From: UBA11606 sp965243715
Lineage (GTDB): Bacteria > Actinomycetota > Acidimicrobiia > Acidimicrobiales > Aldehydirespiratoraceae
Assembly: GCA_965243715.1 (NCBI GenBank)
Contig: CBDEVU010000006.1
Location: 1 to 64,000, forward strand
Direction of reading: 5' to 3'
DNA length: 64,000 nucleotides
Translations under genes and position numbers: made by a program
Shown: positions 33,953 to 43,007 of the stretch, in pieces
Position numbering within the stretch: position 1 is the first letter of the stretch
Layout of the letters: each line of letters starts with the position of its first letter
Notes under the pieces: model-generated
Databases searched by the model: none
Told to the model about the DNA's origin: nothing
The model's input: the letters and a program-made list of their open reading frames with translations, nothing else

Positions 33953-35182
33953 CTATCTTGCCACCGGAGCGGCGCGATGCCCATTTTGTCGAGGTTTACT
34001 ACCGTTTGCTTTGGCCTCGGTCAGTATCGCGTCGGCGACCTTAGCTTCGCAGGTGGCCTTGTCCCACCACATGATCTGTTGTTGCTTGGCTCGGCGAAAA
34101 TATAGCTGGATGTCGGATTCGACGGTGAAGCCGATACCGCCGAACACCTGCTGAGCCATGGCGGTGAGGTCTCGAAACACGCGTCCGGTGAAAAGCTTGG
34201 CCATAGGGGCTAGTTTGTCGATCGAATGGCCCGCCGAGTGGGCCCAAGCGGCTTCGTAGACCAAGAGCTTGCCGCCATCGAGTTCGGTTTTGGCGTTGGC
34301 GAGGTAGTGCGAGATCGACTGGAACTCGGCCAGCGCTTTGCCGAACTGCCTTCGGTCCTTCGCGTATTCGGCGGTTATTTCGAGCGCATACTCGGCCCCA
34401 CCCATGGCCTGAGCCGAAGCCAGAATCACCGCTTCGTTCATCACCGCGTTCCACGTTCCCCACGCATCGGCGGTGTCGAGTTGGGCCGTCCGGGGTATAC
34501 GCACATGGTCGAAGTCGACTCGGTACTGAGTGTCGGAGGAGATCGACAGGCGAGGGGAGGCGGTGATACCAGGCGTTGTCGCCGGTACTAGGTACATGGC
34601 TATCGCCGCATCAGCGGAGACAGTATCGACAGAGACAGTATCGGCAGAGACTGTATCGGCGGGGCCGGTACGGGCGAGGACGAGGAACTGCTCGGCGGCG
34701 GCAGCGAAGTAGACATGCATCTTCGAACCGTGGAGAACAACGTCTAAGCCGTCGGCTTGGGCGGTCATCTGGATCCCGCGTGGGGAGAAGCCGTTGCCGG
34801 GTTCGATCCACGCGGGGGTGACGATGGTTGAGCCGTTGGCGATCGACTTCAGCAAGTGATGATGACGGGCCGAGTCGGCTTTTTCGATGGCACTCGCGGC
34901 GAGAACACAACTCACGAAGTGCGGCACCGGGGCTAGGGCGCGGCCCAACTCTTCGTAGACGACTACCCCTTCCTGCAGGGTCATCTCGCTACCGCCGTGA
35001 TCTTCAGAAACCATAAGGCCACAAATTCCGAGTTCGCCGAGTTGAACCCAGAGATCGCGGGCGATGCCGTCAGGATCGTCTTCTAGATCGCGAACGGTCT
35101 GCATCGGGGCCAGGTCAGTACACAACCGGCGCATCATCTGTCGGAGCATGTCTTGTTCTTCGGTGAAGTCGAGATCGAGCAT
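33953..35182 (-). CDS. Acyl-CoA dehydrogenase
   Basis: A 409-residue flavoprotein. MLDLDFTEEQDMLRQMMRRL start; a central flavin region and a C-terminal domain with YAKDRRQFGKALAEFQSISHYLA and MAQQVFGGIGFTVESDIQLYFRRAKQQQ. The usual substrate-contact region is interrupted by an inserted 3 x 15-bp repeat that encodes TVSADTVSVDTVSAD. First gene of a run leading into the HAD-PlsC and WS/DGAT genes (4-bp spacing). Oxidises an acyl-CoA or steroid side-chain CoA to the enoyl-CoA; chain specificity unknown. Confidence 0.9.
   Translation of the reverse strand: MLDLDFTEEQDMLRQMMRRLCTDLAPMQTVRDLEDDPDGIARDLWVQLGELGICGLMVSEDHGGSEMTLQEGVVVYEELGRALAPVPHFVSCVLAASAIEKADSARHHHLLKSIANGSTIVTPAWIEPGNGFSPRGIQMTAQADGLDVVLHGSKMHVYFAAAAEQFLVLARTGPADTVSADTVSVDTVSADAAIAMYLVPATTPGITASPRLSISSDTQYRVDFDHVRIPRTAQLDTADAWGTWNAVMNEAVILASAQAMGGAEYALEITAEYAKDRRQFGKALAEFQSISHYLANAKTELDGGKLLVYEAAWAHSAGHSIDKLAPMAKLFTGRVFRDLTAMAQQVFGGIGFTVESDIQLYFRRAKQQQIMWWDKATCEAKVADAILTEAKANGSKPRQNGHRAAPVAR
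34618..34662 (-). repeat. Three 15-bp tandem repeats inside an acyl-CoA dehydrogenase gene
   Basis: Units at 34618-34632, 34633-34647 and 34648-34662 differ by one to three bases and encode repeated TVSAD/TVSVD pentapeptides in a surface loop. A slippage-prone insertion that keeps the frame. Confidence 0.8.
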
Positions 35183-35191
35183 GGGAATACC

Positions 35192-36205
35192 TCAGGGTTT
35201 CCAGTCGTCACCGCGAAGCGACCAGGGATTGTCTAACGAACTAGTAGGAACGGCGACGTGAGCGACGCACGTGGTGCAAAGGCGACCCCCGACCGTTACC
35301 GCGATGTCGATGTCGGCCCAATCGCAGCCACGATCGTCGGTCGACCGATCCGTGACGGTGCCGTGGAAAAGCATCTGATCGCCGGGATAGATGGAATCGT
35401 GCATGCGGAACTTCAACCGCCCGATACGGCCCCGGGGACCGGTCCAGTCGGTGATATAACGCTCGAGCCAGGAGGCTAGGTTGGGGGCGTTGAGGAAGAT
35501 GTCGCGGGTGCCGTTGCGGATGGTGGCGAACTTGTAGTCGTGGTGCATCGGACGCCAATCGCGGCTGGCGAGGGCACCGAGGACGACAGTGGTCGCGGTG
35601 ACGTTGTAGGCCAGCGGTAACAAGGGTTCGCCTAGACGACTGGCGGGATCTGATTCGACCGGCGCGGGGGGCGGACTCGGGTCGCTTTCGGCTTCGGTAG
35701 TCGGCCGAGAGTACCCGAAACCGGTATAGGACTCGATTCCGATGAGCGTGCCAGCCTGATTGTGGTATTCGACGTCGATCACCCAGAACCGGCCCACGCC
35801 GAGTTTCGTCGTCTTTGAATCACTGATCGAACGCAGTACTTGATGGTGGCTGATGATGTCACCGGGACGGACTGGTTCGTACAGGATGAGCGCGTTCTCG
35901 CTCATGATTGCCTCAGGGAGGTCGAGGGTCGCTTTAAGATCGAAGTGGATTTGAAGGGCGAATTGTTCTTCGCTGGCCCCCGGCTCCCACCGGTGAGGTC
36001 GCATCCACAGTGACAACGTGCTCGGCGGCAGGGTCGGGCCACGGGTGATCTCGTCGGCCACGGCCGCGTCCCAGTACAGGGGATTACCGTTCTCAGTCGC
36101 CGAGAGAGTGTTGAACGAATAGCTCAATTCCGCCGGGAAGGAGGCGGTCCGGGGATACTGAGGCTGACCAAGCGACTCGCTGATCGAGGTTGGCAGGGCG
36201 GTCAC
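35192..36205 (-). CDS. Two-hotdog dehydratase (FAS1-like/MaoC-like)
   Basis: A 337-residue protein with an N-terminal FAS1-like dehydratase hotdog (RGPTLPPSTLSLWMRPHRW; IYEPVRPGDIISHHQVLR-like segment) and a C-terminal MaoC-like hotdog (ASRDWRPMHHDYKFA with the catalytic Asp/His pair; SIYPGDQMLFHGTVTD). Probably hydrates an enoyl-CoA produced by the adjacent acyl-CoA dehydrogenases. Start set at the GTG at 36205, which overlaps the CoA-transferase stop by GTGA; a longer frame upstream is only low-complexity shadow of that gene. Confidence 0.82.
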   Translation of the reverse strand: MTALPTSISESLGQPQYPRTASFPAELSYSFNTLSATENGNPLYWDAAVADEITRGPTLPPSTLSLWMRPHRWEPGASEEQFALQIHFDLKATLDLPEAIMSENALILYEPVRPGDIISHHQVLRSISDSKTTKLGVGRFWVIDVEYHNQAGTLIGIESYTGFGYSRPTTEAESDPSPPPAPVESDPASRLGEPLLPLAYNVTATTVVLGALASRDWRPMHHDYKFATIRNGTRDIFLNAPNLASWLERYITDWTGPRGRIGRLKFRMHDSIYPGDQMLFHGTVTDRSTDDRGCDWADIDIAVTVGGRLCTTCVAHVAVPTSSLDNPWSLRGDDWKP

Positions 36206-37368
36206 GCGATGGCTCCTACGTCGAGCAGCGCCTGGATTTTTGCGTCGGAGTAGCCCGACTGGGCGAGAAGGGAGACGGTGTCGGTGACGTGGCGGGGTCG
36301 AACGGGGTAGGCGTCGGGCGCGGGGTTGGTGCCCGCCCACACCGGACCGGTCTGGCGAAACGGGCCAACGGTCTCGTGATCGGCGTTGGCCAGCAGAGCC
36401 CGGGCGCGGTACTGGGGGTCGGCGGTGGCTTCAGCCACGGTCTGCACCGCGGTCACGCAACAATTAGCGGGGCCGAGTTCGGCCGCCCACTTGTCACGTG
36501 GCCGGGTGGCGAGAATCGAAGCTAGGGTCCCACGGATCTCAGCCTGGCGGTCGTCGCTTAGCTGATGGTCGATGAATTGTTCGAGACCGAGGGCGCTACA
36601 CAGGTTGCGCCAAAACACTGCTTCGATGGCACCCACCGCCAGATGGCCACCATCAGAGCAGGTGTAGATGTCGTAGCAGGCGTATTTTCCGGTAAGGATG
36701 TAATGATCAGGTCCCGGCTCGGTCCCAGTGGCCAGATACTCGTCAACGTAGAGGCTCATAAGGCCCAAGGCACCATCGGCAATCGAGACGTCGAGGAACT
36801 CGCCCTTCCCGGTTTTCGCCCGTCGCAGCAGGGCGGCCATCACCGCCATCACCGCCTGCATGCCCCCAGCGGCGATATCGGCCACGGTCGCCCCCGGCAG
36901 CGGGGGAGAGCCATCGCCACGACGGCCGGTGCAGTCAAGGTAGCCCGCCACCGCGAGATAGTTCACGTCGTGACCCGCCCAGTGCCGCCGCGGGCCGGTC
37001 TGGCCAAAACCGCTGACCGAACAGACAATGATGGCGTCGTTGACCGCTTGCAGGTCAGCGAAGCCGATACCCAACCGATCGACCACCCCGGGTCGGAAGC
37101 TCTCAAGAACCACATCGCTATGACGAGCGAGATCGAGGAAGGCTTGTCGACCGGCGTCGTGCTTTAGATCGAGTAGAGCCCGCGACATGAGCCGATGCCC
37201 AGAGTAGGCGTAGTAAGGAGGGGTGATTTGAACCGCGTCGTCTTTCGGAGTGGGGCCGATCTTAATGACCTCCGCGCCGTAATCTGAGAGGATACGAGAA
37301 GCGCGAGCACCAGGGCCTACGGAGGCCAAGTCCAGTACACGCACGCCCTCGAGGGCTCCGGTCGTCAT
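36202..37368 (-). CDS. CaiB/BaiF family III CoA-transferase
   Basis: A 388-residue CoA-transferase or racemase-like protein: GVRVLDLASVGPGARASRILSDYGAEVIKI at the N-terminus, LLDLKHDAGRQAFLDLARHSDVVLESFRPG, the catalytic Asp region DVSIADGALGLMSLY, and a C-terminal RARALL segment. Either transfers CoA to a carboxylic acid or acts as an alpha-methylacyl-CoA racemase. The start shares one base with the stop of the acyl-CoA dehydrogenase gene. Confidence 0.9.
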   Translation of the reverse strand: MTTGALEGVRVLDLASVGPGARASRILSDYGAEVIKIGPTPKDDAVQITPPYYAYSGHRLMSRALLDLKHDAGRQAFLDLARHSDVVLESFRPGVVDRLGIGFADLQAVNDAIIVCSVSGFGQTGPRRHWAGHDVNYLAVAGYLDCTGRRGDGSPPLPGATVADIAAGGMQAVMAVMAALLRRAKTGKGEFLDVSIADGALGLMSLYVDEYLATGTEPGPDHYILTGKYACYDIYTCSDGGHLAVGAIEAVFWRNLCSALGLEQFIDHQLSDDRQAEIRGTLASILATRPRDKWAAELGPANCCVTAVQTVAEATADPQYRARALLANADHETVGPFRQTGPVWAGTNPAPDAYPVRPRHVTDTVSLLAQSGYSDAKIQALLDVGAIA

Positions 37369-38592
37369 CAGAAGTTCTTGGGCAGTCCCAAGCCACGGCG
37401 GGCAATGATGTTCCTCTGGATCTCCGAAGTGCCGCCGCCGATCGTGTCAATCACAGTGTAGCGATAGGTCGATTCTGGCCGCCCTTTCATCGGTGCGTCG
37501 TTGGTGCGGACTCGGAGTTGCGCCCCCGGTCCGCCGATGTCCATCGAGGCATCAGCGAGGCGGCGGGAGAGTTCAGTGGCGAAAAGCTTGTACTCGGAGG
37601 CTTCGACCGTCGGCGGTTGGAAACCGGATTTTCCTGCCCTATGCGCCCGTTCGGTCTTCACCGCTTCGGCGACGAACTTCAGCCCCATCACCCGGGCGAC
37701 TTCGGCGTCGGTATGCAACCGGGCTAGTTGGGCCCGGATGGTTGGATCGCTGCTGAGCGGTTCACCGTCGCGGTCGGTAGTCGTAACATAGTCGGTGAGC
37801 AGTTCGAGGCGCTGCAGGATCGGCGCCATGGTGAACATGGTGAAGCGTTCGAGGTCGAGGGCTTGGCTGATGTAGCGGAAGCCGTAGTTGACTTGGCCGA
37901 CCACATAATCGTCGGACACGAAAACATCATCGAACCACACCTCGTTGGTCCGCTCGTCGCCCATGGTCTGGATGCCGGTAATGGTGATGCCCTCTTGGTC
38001 GAGAGGGACCAGCATCAAGGTTATCCCCATGTGTTTGTTGGCGGGGTCGGTGCGGGCGCCGACCCAATACCACTCGGCGAAGTGCGCTGACGTGGTCCAA
38101 GTCTTTTGACCATTCAGGATCCAGCCGTCCTCGCCCGCGTTGCTGGTTACGCGCTGCGCGTCTAGGCGCATCGAAGCGGCGTCGGAGCCCGCGTCAGGGT
38201 TCGGAGTAGCCAACAGCGAACTCGACGTCGTTTTCTAGGATCTGGGGCAGGAACTCCTCTTTTAGTTTGTCGGATCCGTGGGCGATGAGGGTTTTACCGA
38301 TGATCCCGACGCCTTTACCGATCTGAGGCCCGCCGCGACCCGCCAACTGCTCGTTCAGAATGTATTCGTAGACGCCCTCGCCGTTAGCGCCGTTGTACTT
38401 TTCGGGCCAAGTGATACCGAGCCAACCCTTGCGACCCAGCTTTTTCATGAAGGCGCGGCGCTTCGGCGTGTCGACAATCTGGGCCATGTTTTCGCGGGTG
38501 ACATCGAAGACATCGGGGTCATCGTTGGCGTCGAGGAACTCCTCGACGTCTACCGCGAACTTCTGCTCCTCGGGCGTGAACTCGAAATCCAC
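37368..38592 (-). CDS. Acyl-CoA dehydrogenase with a frame break at CCC TGA C
   Basis: N-terminal part (38592 to 38194) runs MDFEFTPEEQKFAVDVEEFL to EFAVGYSEP and then hits TGA. The conserved continuation AGSDAASMRLDAQRV, NGQKTWTTSAHF, ERTNEVWFDDVFV and TIGGGTSEIQRNIIARR is in the +1 frame to the stop at 37368. Skipping one base at CCC TGA C restores SEPDAGSDAAS, the normal family motif, giving about 407 residues. Possible explanations are a one-base insertion error, a recent mutation, or programmed +1 frameshifting resembling prfB. Otherwise a normal full-length acyl-CoA dehydrogenase of the large ACAD6/10-like actinobacterial group. Confidence 0.85.
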
Positions 38593-38624
38593 AACTACCT
38601 CGAATCTGACGGACGGTTCCGATC

Positions 38625-38891
38625 TTAGGCGTCGCCGTACCGCTTGACGTTTCCGACCAACTCGGTGAAGAGGGCGAGGACCTCACCTGGTTCGGCGTGG
38701 CGGCCGGTCTCGTGTTTGTTGTAGAGCGGAGCGCCGTTCACTGTGACTAAGAACGTCCCTCTGCTTCCGGTGATGACTCGTACACCAGAGATGATGTGTT
38801 GATAGTTCGACAAGAGATCGCTGGTCGCGCTCACGGCGCGGGCGGAATAGTCTCAAGGAACGCAGTAGGTGATTTCGACGGTGTAGCTCAT
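38625..38891 (-). CDS. SelT/SelW/SelH (Rdx) family selenoprotein with CVPU motif
   Basis: An 88-residue small redox protein. From the ATG at 38891: MSYTVEITYCVPU, with TGA at 38855-38853, then DYSARAVSATSDLLSNY. The frame continues through GVRVITGSRGTFLVTVNGA, LYNKHETGRHAEPGEV to the stop at 38625. This is the Rdx fold, whose N-terminal CxxU site follows the first beta-strand; the TGA is exactly at U13. A 5-bp stem-loop with loop CGUGA begins 12 nt after the UGA. Lies between an acyl-CoA dehydrogenase and a phosphotransferase gene on the same strand. Function of bacterial SelW-like proteins is a thioredoxin-like redox role, not fully known. Confidence 0.9.
38826..38840 (-). promoter_or_regulatory. 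SECIS-like stem-loop after the SelW UGA
   Basis: mRNA-sense CGCGC / loop CGUGA / GCGCG, a perfect 5-bp stem whose loop starts 17 nt after the UGA and has G at its second position. Both features agree with the bacterial SECIS model. Confidence 0.6.
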
Positions 38892-38909
38892 GGCAGCGAC
38901 GCTATCGGG

Positions 38910-39938
38910 TCAGACTCGGTTGAGCCATACTGCTGCGCCGGCGAGCAGGTAGTCGATGCCGTCGCGGGCCTCGTGGTCGAGTTCCCCTTCCTGGTCACCC
39001 ATGGCTCCGGCGGCGTAGCGAACCCGGACCCCTTCGCTGATAGCGGCGAGCCGCCAGTGTTGAAACGAGACATACCAGGGAAGGTCGGAGAGGTCACGAT
39101 CAGAGCGGATCGCGTAACGGGCGAGGACCTCGTCGGCCGTACCGAACCCGGCCGCTTTCGTAGGCACGTCGGCGAGACGGCCCCGGGCGTCGGGGTCGTC
39201 GCCCCACCACATCACCATTCCGGCCAAGTCAGCGAGAACATCGCCGAGAGTACACAGTTCCCAATCGAGCACCGCGGCGATTAGGCCGTCGTGGCCCGTC
39301 ATGCAGTTGTCGAGGCGATAATCACCGTGGACGATTCCCGCCCCAAGTTGCGGGGGAATTGAACCAACTAGGCGCTCGTGGAGCGACTGAAAGAGGCGAA
39401 GATCTCGCTCGGAGCCTTCGTCGATCTGACGCTTCCATCGGCGGAGTTGGCGAGCGCAGTAGTCCTCAGTGCGTCCTAGGTCACCGAGTCCGACCGCCTC
39501 GGGGTCGATGGCGTGAAGGTCGGCGAGGGTGTCGACAAGGGAGTGAGCTAAGGCCGGGCGTCGGGTCGGCTCGTAGGCTTCGCCATCGGCTTGGTTAAAG
39601 ATGATCTGGCCGTCTACGAACTCCATCACGTAGAAGTCGGCGCCGTTGACCGCCTCGTCTTGGCATAACCCGATCGGCTCCGGTACCGGAACTGCGCTCG
39701 TGCTCAGCGCGGCGATGATTCGATGCTCGCGCGCCATGTCGTGGGCGCGGGCCAAAACGTGACCGGTGGGCGGACGCCGAAGGACGTACCGTTGGCCGTT
39801 GGCGTCGGTTACTCGGAAGGTCAGGTTGGACGCTCCACCGGTAATGAGGGCGAAGGTGAGCGGCGCGGCCAAACCGTCGATGCGCTCGGCCAACCAGGCC
39901 GTTACGGGTTCTACGTTGATGCCAGTGGGCGAAGTCAT
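38910..39938 (-). CDS. Phosphotransferase (APH/ACAD10-type kinase) family protein
   Basis: A 342-residue aminoglycoside-phosphotransferase-fold kinase: ITGGASNLTFRVTDANGQRYVLRRPP (nucleotide-binding region), the catalytic loop GIVHGDYRLDNCM and the metal site VLDWELCTLGDVLADL. This subfamily is often fused or adjacent to acyl-CoA dehydrogenases (ACAD10/11) and in bacteria phosphorylates 4-hydroxyacyl-CoA for breakdown. The acyl-CoA dehydrogenase just downstream fits that idea (inference). Confidence 0.88.
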   Translation of the reverse strand: MTSPTGINVEPVTAWLAERIDGLAAPLTFALITGGASNLTFRVTDANGQRYVLRRPPTGHVLARAHDMAREHRIIAALSTSAVPVPEPIGLCQDEAVNGADFYVMEFVDGQIIFNQADGEAYEPTRRPALAHSLVDTLADLHAIDPEAVGLGDLGRTEDYCARQLRRWKRQIDEGSERDLRLFQSLHERLVGSIPPQLGAGIVHGDYRLDNCMTGHDGLIAAVLDWELCTLGDVLADLAGMVMWWGDDPDARGRLADVPTKAAGFGTADEVLARYAIRSDRDLSDLPWYVSFQHWRLAAISEGVRVRYAAGAMGDQEGELDHEARDGIDYLLAGAAVWLNRV

Positions 39939-39994
39939 GGCAAGCTAGACCTTCGCACTTTGCTGATGGCGGTGCCAAATGGCATGGTGAGTCA

Positions 39995-41590
39995 ATGGAG
40001 TCCCCAGAGTTGGATGTGGTGATCGTAGGGGCCGGATTTGCCGGTCTGTACATGCTGCACTCGGCTCGTGAACTGGGCCTCTCGGCTCTGGTGATCGAAG
40101 CAGGAGGCAATGTTGGGGGGACTTGGTACTGGAATAGGTATCCCGGCGCTCGTTGTGATGTGCCGAGCATGGAGTACTCCTATGGTTTTGATCACCAACT
40201 CGAACAGGACTGGGAGTGGACCGAACGCTACGCGACACAGCCGGAAATCCTCCGCTACCTCGGGCATGTGGCTGACCGCTTCGATCTTCGCTCGAGCATC
40301 ATCTTCGGGACAAGGGTTGAGTCGGCGGGGTTCGACGACGATCGCAGTCGGTGGCTTGTTCGCACCGATCGATCGTCAAGTTACTTAGCGCGCTTTGTTG
40401 TCATGGCCACAGGTTGTCTCTCTGCCTCCTACCAACCGGAGTGGGCGGGCCAAGACGAGTTCACGGGGCGGACCTTTCACACCGGTCACTGGCCCCAAGA
40501 CGGCGTTGACTTCACCAAAAGACGAGTGGCCGTCATCGGGACAGGGTCCTCCGCCGTGCAATCGATTCCGCTGATCGCGGCCGAAGCCGACGAGGTTATT
40601 GTCTTTCAACGCACACCGGCCTACGCCGTTCCGGCTCACAACCACCCACTTGACCCAGGCGAGACAGCGGCGATCAAGGCCGACTATTTAGCTTGGCGAG
40701 CCGACGCCCGCGCCACGACTACCGGCTTCGGGGGGCATCTTCGACGGGGTATCGTTGGTGCCTTCGACGTTGCTGACGATGAGCGCGAAGCCCATTACCA
40801 GCGGCGCTGGGCGATCGGCGGCCTTACCTTTGCCGGATCGTTCAATGATCTTCTCTTGCGCGCCGAAGCCAACGAAACCGCGGCCGAGTTCGTGCGTAGC
40901 AAAATCCGCTCAATCGTTGACGATCCGACAACCGCGGCCCAACTGTCGCCCGACACCATTATCGGCTGTAAGCGCATGTGCGTCGACACCGACTACTACC
41001 TAACGTTCAATCGGGAGAATGTCAGCCTGGTTGACGTCAGCGAGCGACCGATCGAAGCAATCACGGCGACGGGAGTACGGGTCAACGGAACGGTCGTCGA
41101 GGCCGACGACATCGTGTTTGCCACCGGGTTTGACGCCATGACCGGTGCCCTTGACCGTATCGACATCCGAGGTCGGGGAGGATTAAGGCTCTCCGTAGCC
41201 TGGGCGGAGGGGCCCAAGACGTACCTCGGTTTGCAGGTGGCTGGCTTTCCGAATCTGTTTACGATTACCGGACCGGGGAGTCCTTCGGTGCTCACCAATA
41301 TGATCGTGTCGATCGAGCATCACGTCGAGTGGATTTCTGCGCTTCTGGCCTCGATGAAAGCAGCGGGAAATGAAACGGTCGAAGCGAGCGAGTCGGCCCA
41401 AGATGGTTGGGTTCGATGGGTGAACGAGGTAGCGGAGGCGACCTTGTTTTACGGTTGCAGTTCGTGGTATCTCGGCGTGAACGTTCCGGGCAAGCCGCGG
41501 GTTTTCATGCCGCTGCCGGGCTTTCTCGAGTACCAAACAAAGTGTGAAGCGGTCGCTGCCGCGGGCTACGACGGCTTTGTCGTAAGCTAG
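39995..41590 (+). CDS. Baeyer-Villiger-type flavin monooxygenase
   Basis: A 531-residue FAD/NADPH monooxygenase. FAD motif VVIVGAGFAGLYMLHSARE at the N-terminus, GGTWYWNRYPGARCDVPS, the Baeyer-Villiger fingerprint FTGRTFHTGHWP, the NADPH motif VAVIGTGSSAVQSIP and a C-terminal ATGFDAMTGALDRI. Oxidises a cyclic or linear ketone to a lactone or ester. Stands alone, divergent from the phosphotransferase gene; a small 56-bp gap holds both promoters. Confidence 0.92.
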   Translation: MESPELDVVIVGAGFAGLYMLHSARELGLSALVIEAGGNVGGTWYWNRYPGARCDVPSMEYSYGFDHQLEQDWEWTERYATQPEILRYLGHVADRFDLRSSIIFGTRVESAGFDDDRSRWLVRTDRSSSYLARFVVMATGCLSASYQPEWAGQDEFTGRTFHTGHWPQDGVDFTKRRVAVIGTGSSAVQSIPLIAAEADEVIVFQRTPAYAVPAHNHPLDPGETAAIKADYLAWRADARATTTGFGGHLRRGIVGAFDVADDEREAHYQRRWAIGGLTFAGSFNDLLLRAEANETAAEFVRSKIRSIVDDPTTAAQLSPDTIIGCKRMCVDTDYYLTFNRENVSLVDVSERPIEAITATGVRVNGTVVEADDIVFATGFDAMTGALDRIDIRGRGGLRLSVAWAEGPKTYLGLQVAGFPNLFTITGPGSPSVLTNMIVSIEHHVEWISALLASMKAAGNETVEASESAQDGWVRWVNEVAEATLFYGCSSWYLGVNVPGKPRVFMPLPGFLEYQTKCEAVAAAGYDGFVVS

Positions 41591-41602
41591 GCACCCCGCC
41601 GT

Positions 41603-42853
41603 CTAACCAAAAGCGCCCGCCTTTCGTAGCGCGTCGATGTCGGCTGCGGATTTGCCCAGGACACTCGTCAGCACCTCGTCGTTGTGCTCGCCAACGGTGG
41701 GCGCTTGGGTCGGGCAGGGGAGCGCCGCGCCGTCGACGAACACCGGTAGCGGCAACTGTTCGCAACCGAGCACCTCGGTTGGATAAAAGCCCATGCGAGT
41801 CTGGAACTGGGGATCGTCAGCGATGGTGGCAGATGTGTTGACTGGGGCGATGGTGGTGTTGTTTTCGTGGGCGAAGTCCAGCCATTCGGAGGCGGTTTTG
41901 GTGAGGAATATGGCTTGCAGTTCTCGTTGGAGTTCGGTGTTGCCCCTGGCGTGATCGGCATAGGTCGACCCCGGCCACCGCTCGAACAGATCGAGGCGAT
42001 TGACGCCCGTGCAGAAGTTCTTCCAGAAGGCCCGCTCGGAGGCCATGAAAAGTATGTGCCCGACGGCGGCTTCGTACATCTGGTAGCGGACTCCTTCCCA
42101 CATGCCTGCCAGACCAGCAGGGCGTCTGACGTAGTTGTCGCTCGCGTTGCCGGTGACTTCGTCGGCGGGTCGTAGGTAGGCCCGTTCGGACTCGATTCGG
42201 TACCAGTCCATATAGGCGGCGGCGTCGGATTGAGCCATCTCCAAAGCGCAGCCTTCGCCGGTGGTCTGGGCCTTGATGACTCCGGCTAGAATGGCGATCG
42301 CGCCCACCATGGGTCCAACGTTGATGCCGACATTGGGCATAGTGGGGGCAATGCGGGTGAAGCCCTCATCGTCAACCACCGGCGCCACGAGGCCGCTCCA
42401 TGTGTCGTAGGCAACGCCATGGCTCGGCAGGTCTCGGTACGGCCCCGTCGCGCCGTAGCCAGATAATGTGGCGAATACGATCCGGGGATTGATGACTTTG
42501 AGTTCGTCGTAGCCGAGACCAAGTTTGGCGAGGGTTCCCGGACGCATAGCTTCGACGACGACATCGGCGCCCGCGACCAGTTCTCGGTAGAGGTTGGTGC
42601 CTTCGTTGGTTTTGAGATCAAGGGTGATGCTGCGCTTGCCGCGATGGGTGTGGAGGTGAAGGAGCGAGACATCGCCGATCATTGGCCAGGTCATCTGCCG
42701 GATATAGTCGCCGCTTGGCGCTTCGACCTTGATGACATCAGCGCCGAGGTCGGCAAAAAACGTCCCCACTTGGCCCGGTCCGAGCAAACTTGACTCGATT
42801 ACGCGGATGTTGGACAGCAGGCCCGGCGCGGGGGTTGTAGTTTGAGCGGGCAT
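41603..42853 (-). CDS. CaiB/BaiF family III CoA-transferase (second)
   Basis: A 416-residue protein: NIRVIESSLLGPGQVGTFFADLGADVIKVE at the N-terminus, ITLDLKTNEGTNLYRELVAGADVVVEAMRPG, the catalytic Asp in EMAQSDAAAYMDWY, and GRAVLGC-like end replaced by PALFVDGAALP-type sequence (VFVDGAALPCPTQAP). Only distantly similar to the CoA-transferase at 36.2-37.4 kb. Convergent with the monooxygenase gene. Substrate unknown. Confidence 0.88.
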   Translation of the reverse strand: MPAQTTTPAPGLLSNIRVIESSLLGPGQVGTFFADLGADVIKVEAPSGDYIRQMTWPMIGDVSLLHLHTHRGKRSITLDLKTNEGTNLYRELVAGADVVVEAMRPGTLAKLGLGYDELKVINPRIVFATLSGYGATGPYRDLPSHGVAYDTWSGLVAPVVDDEGFTRIAPTMPNVGINVGPMVGAIAILAGVIKAQTTGEGCALEMAQSDAAAYMDWYRIESERAYLRPADEVTGNASDNYVRRPAGLAGMWEGVRYQMYEAAVGHILFMASERAFWKNFCTGVNRLDLFERWPGSTYADHARGNTELQRELQAIFLTKTASEWLDFAHENNTTIAPVNTSATIADDPQFQTRMGFYPTEVLGCEQLPLPVFVDGAALPCPTQAPTVGEHNDEVLTSVLGKSAADIDALRKAGAFG

Positions 42854-43007
42854 GGTCGACCTCGAGCATCGCTGGCGAACGGTCAGAAACTACACGGGGA
42901 ATACTCTTCATCGTGTACCGGTTGACCAATCGGAGAGCTCACCAATCTGAGCGGCCAATATGGCGGGTCAGTGAGGGAATCGTGTTCGGTCGTGGAAAGC
43001 TATAGGC

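Noticed and set aside
38194..38196. TGA in the acyl-CoA dehydrogenase as a fourth selenocysteine codon
   Set aside because: The frame after this TGA is not conserved; homology resumes in another frame, so it is a frame break and not a recoded codon.
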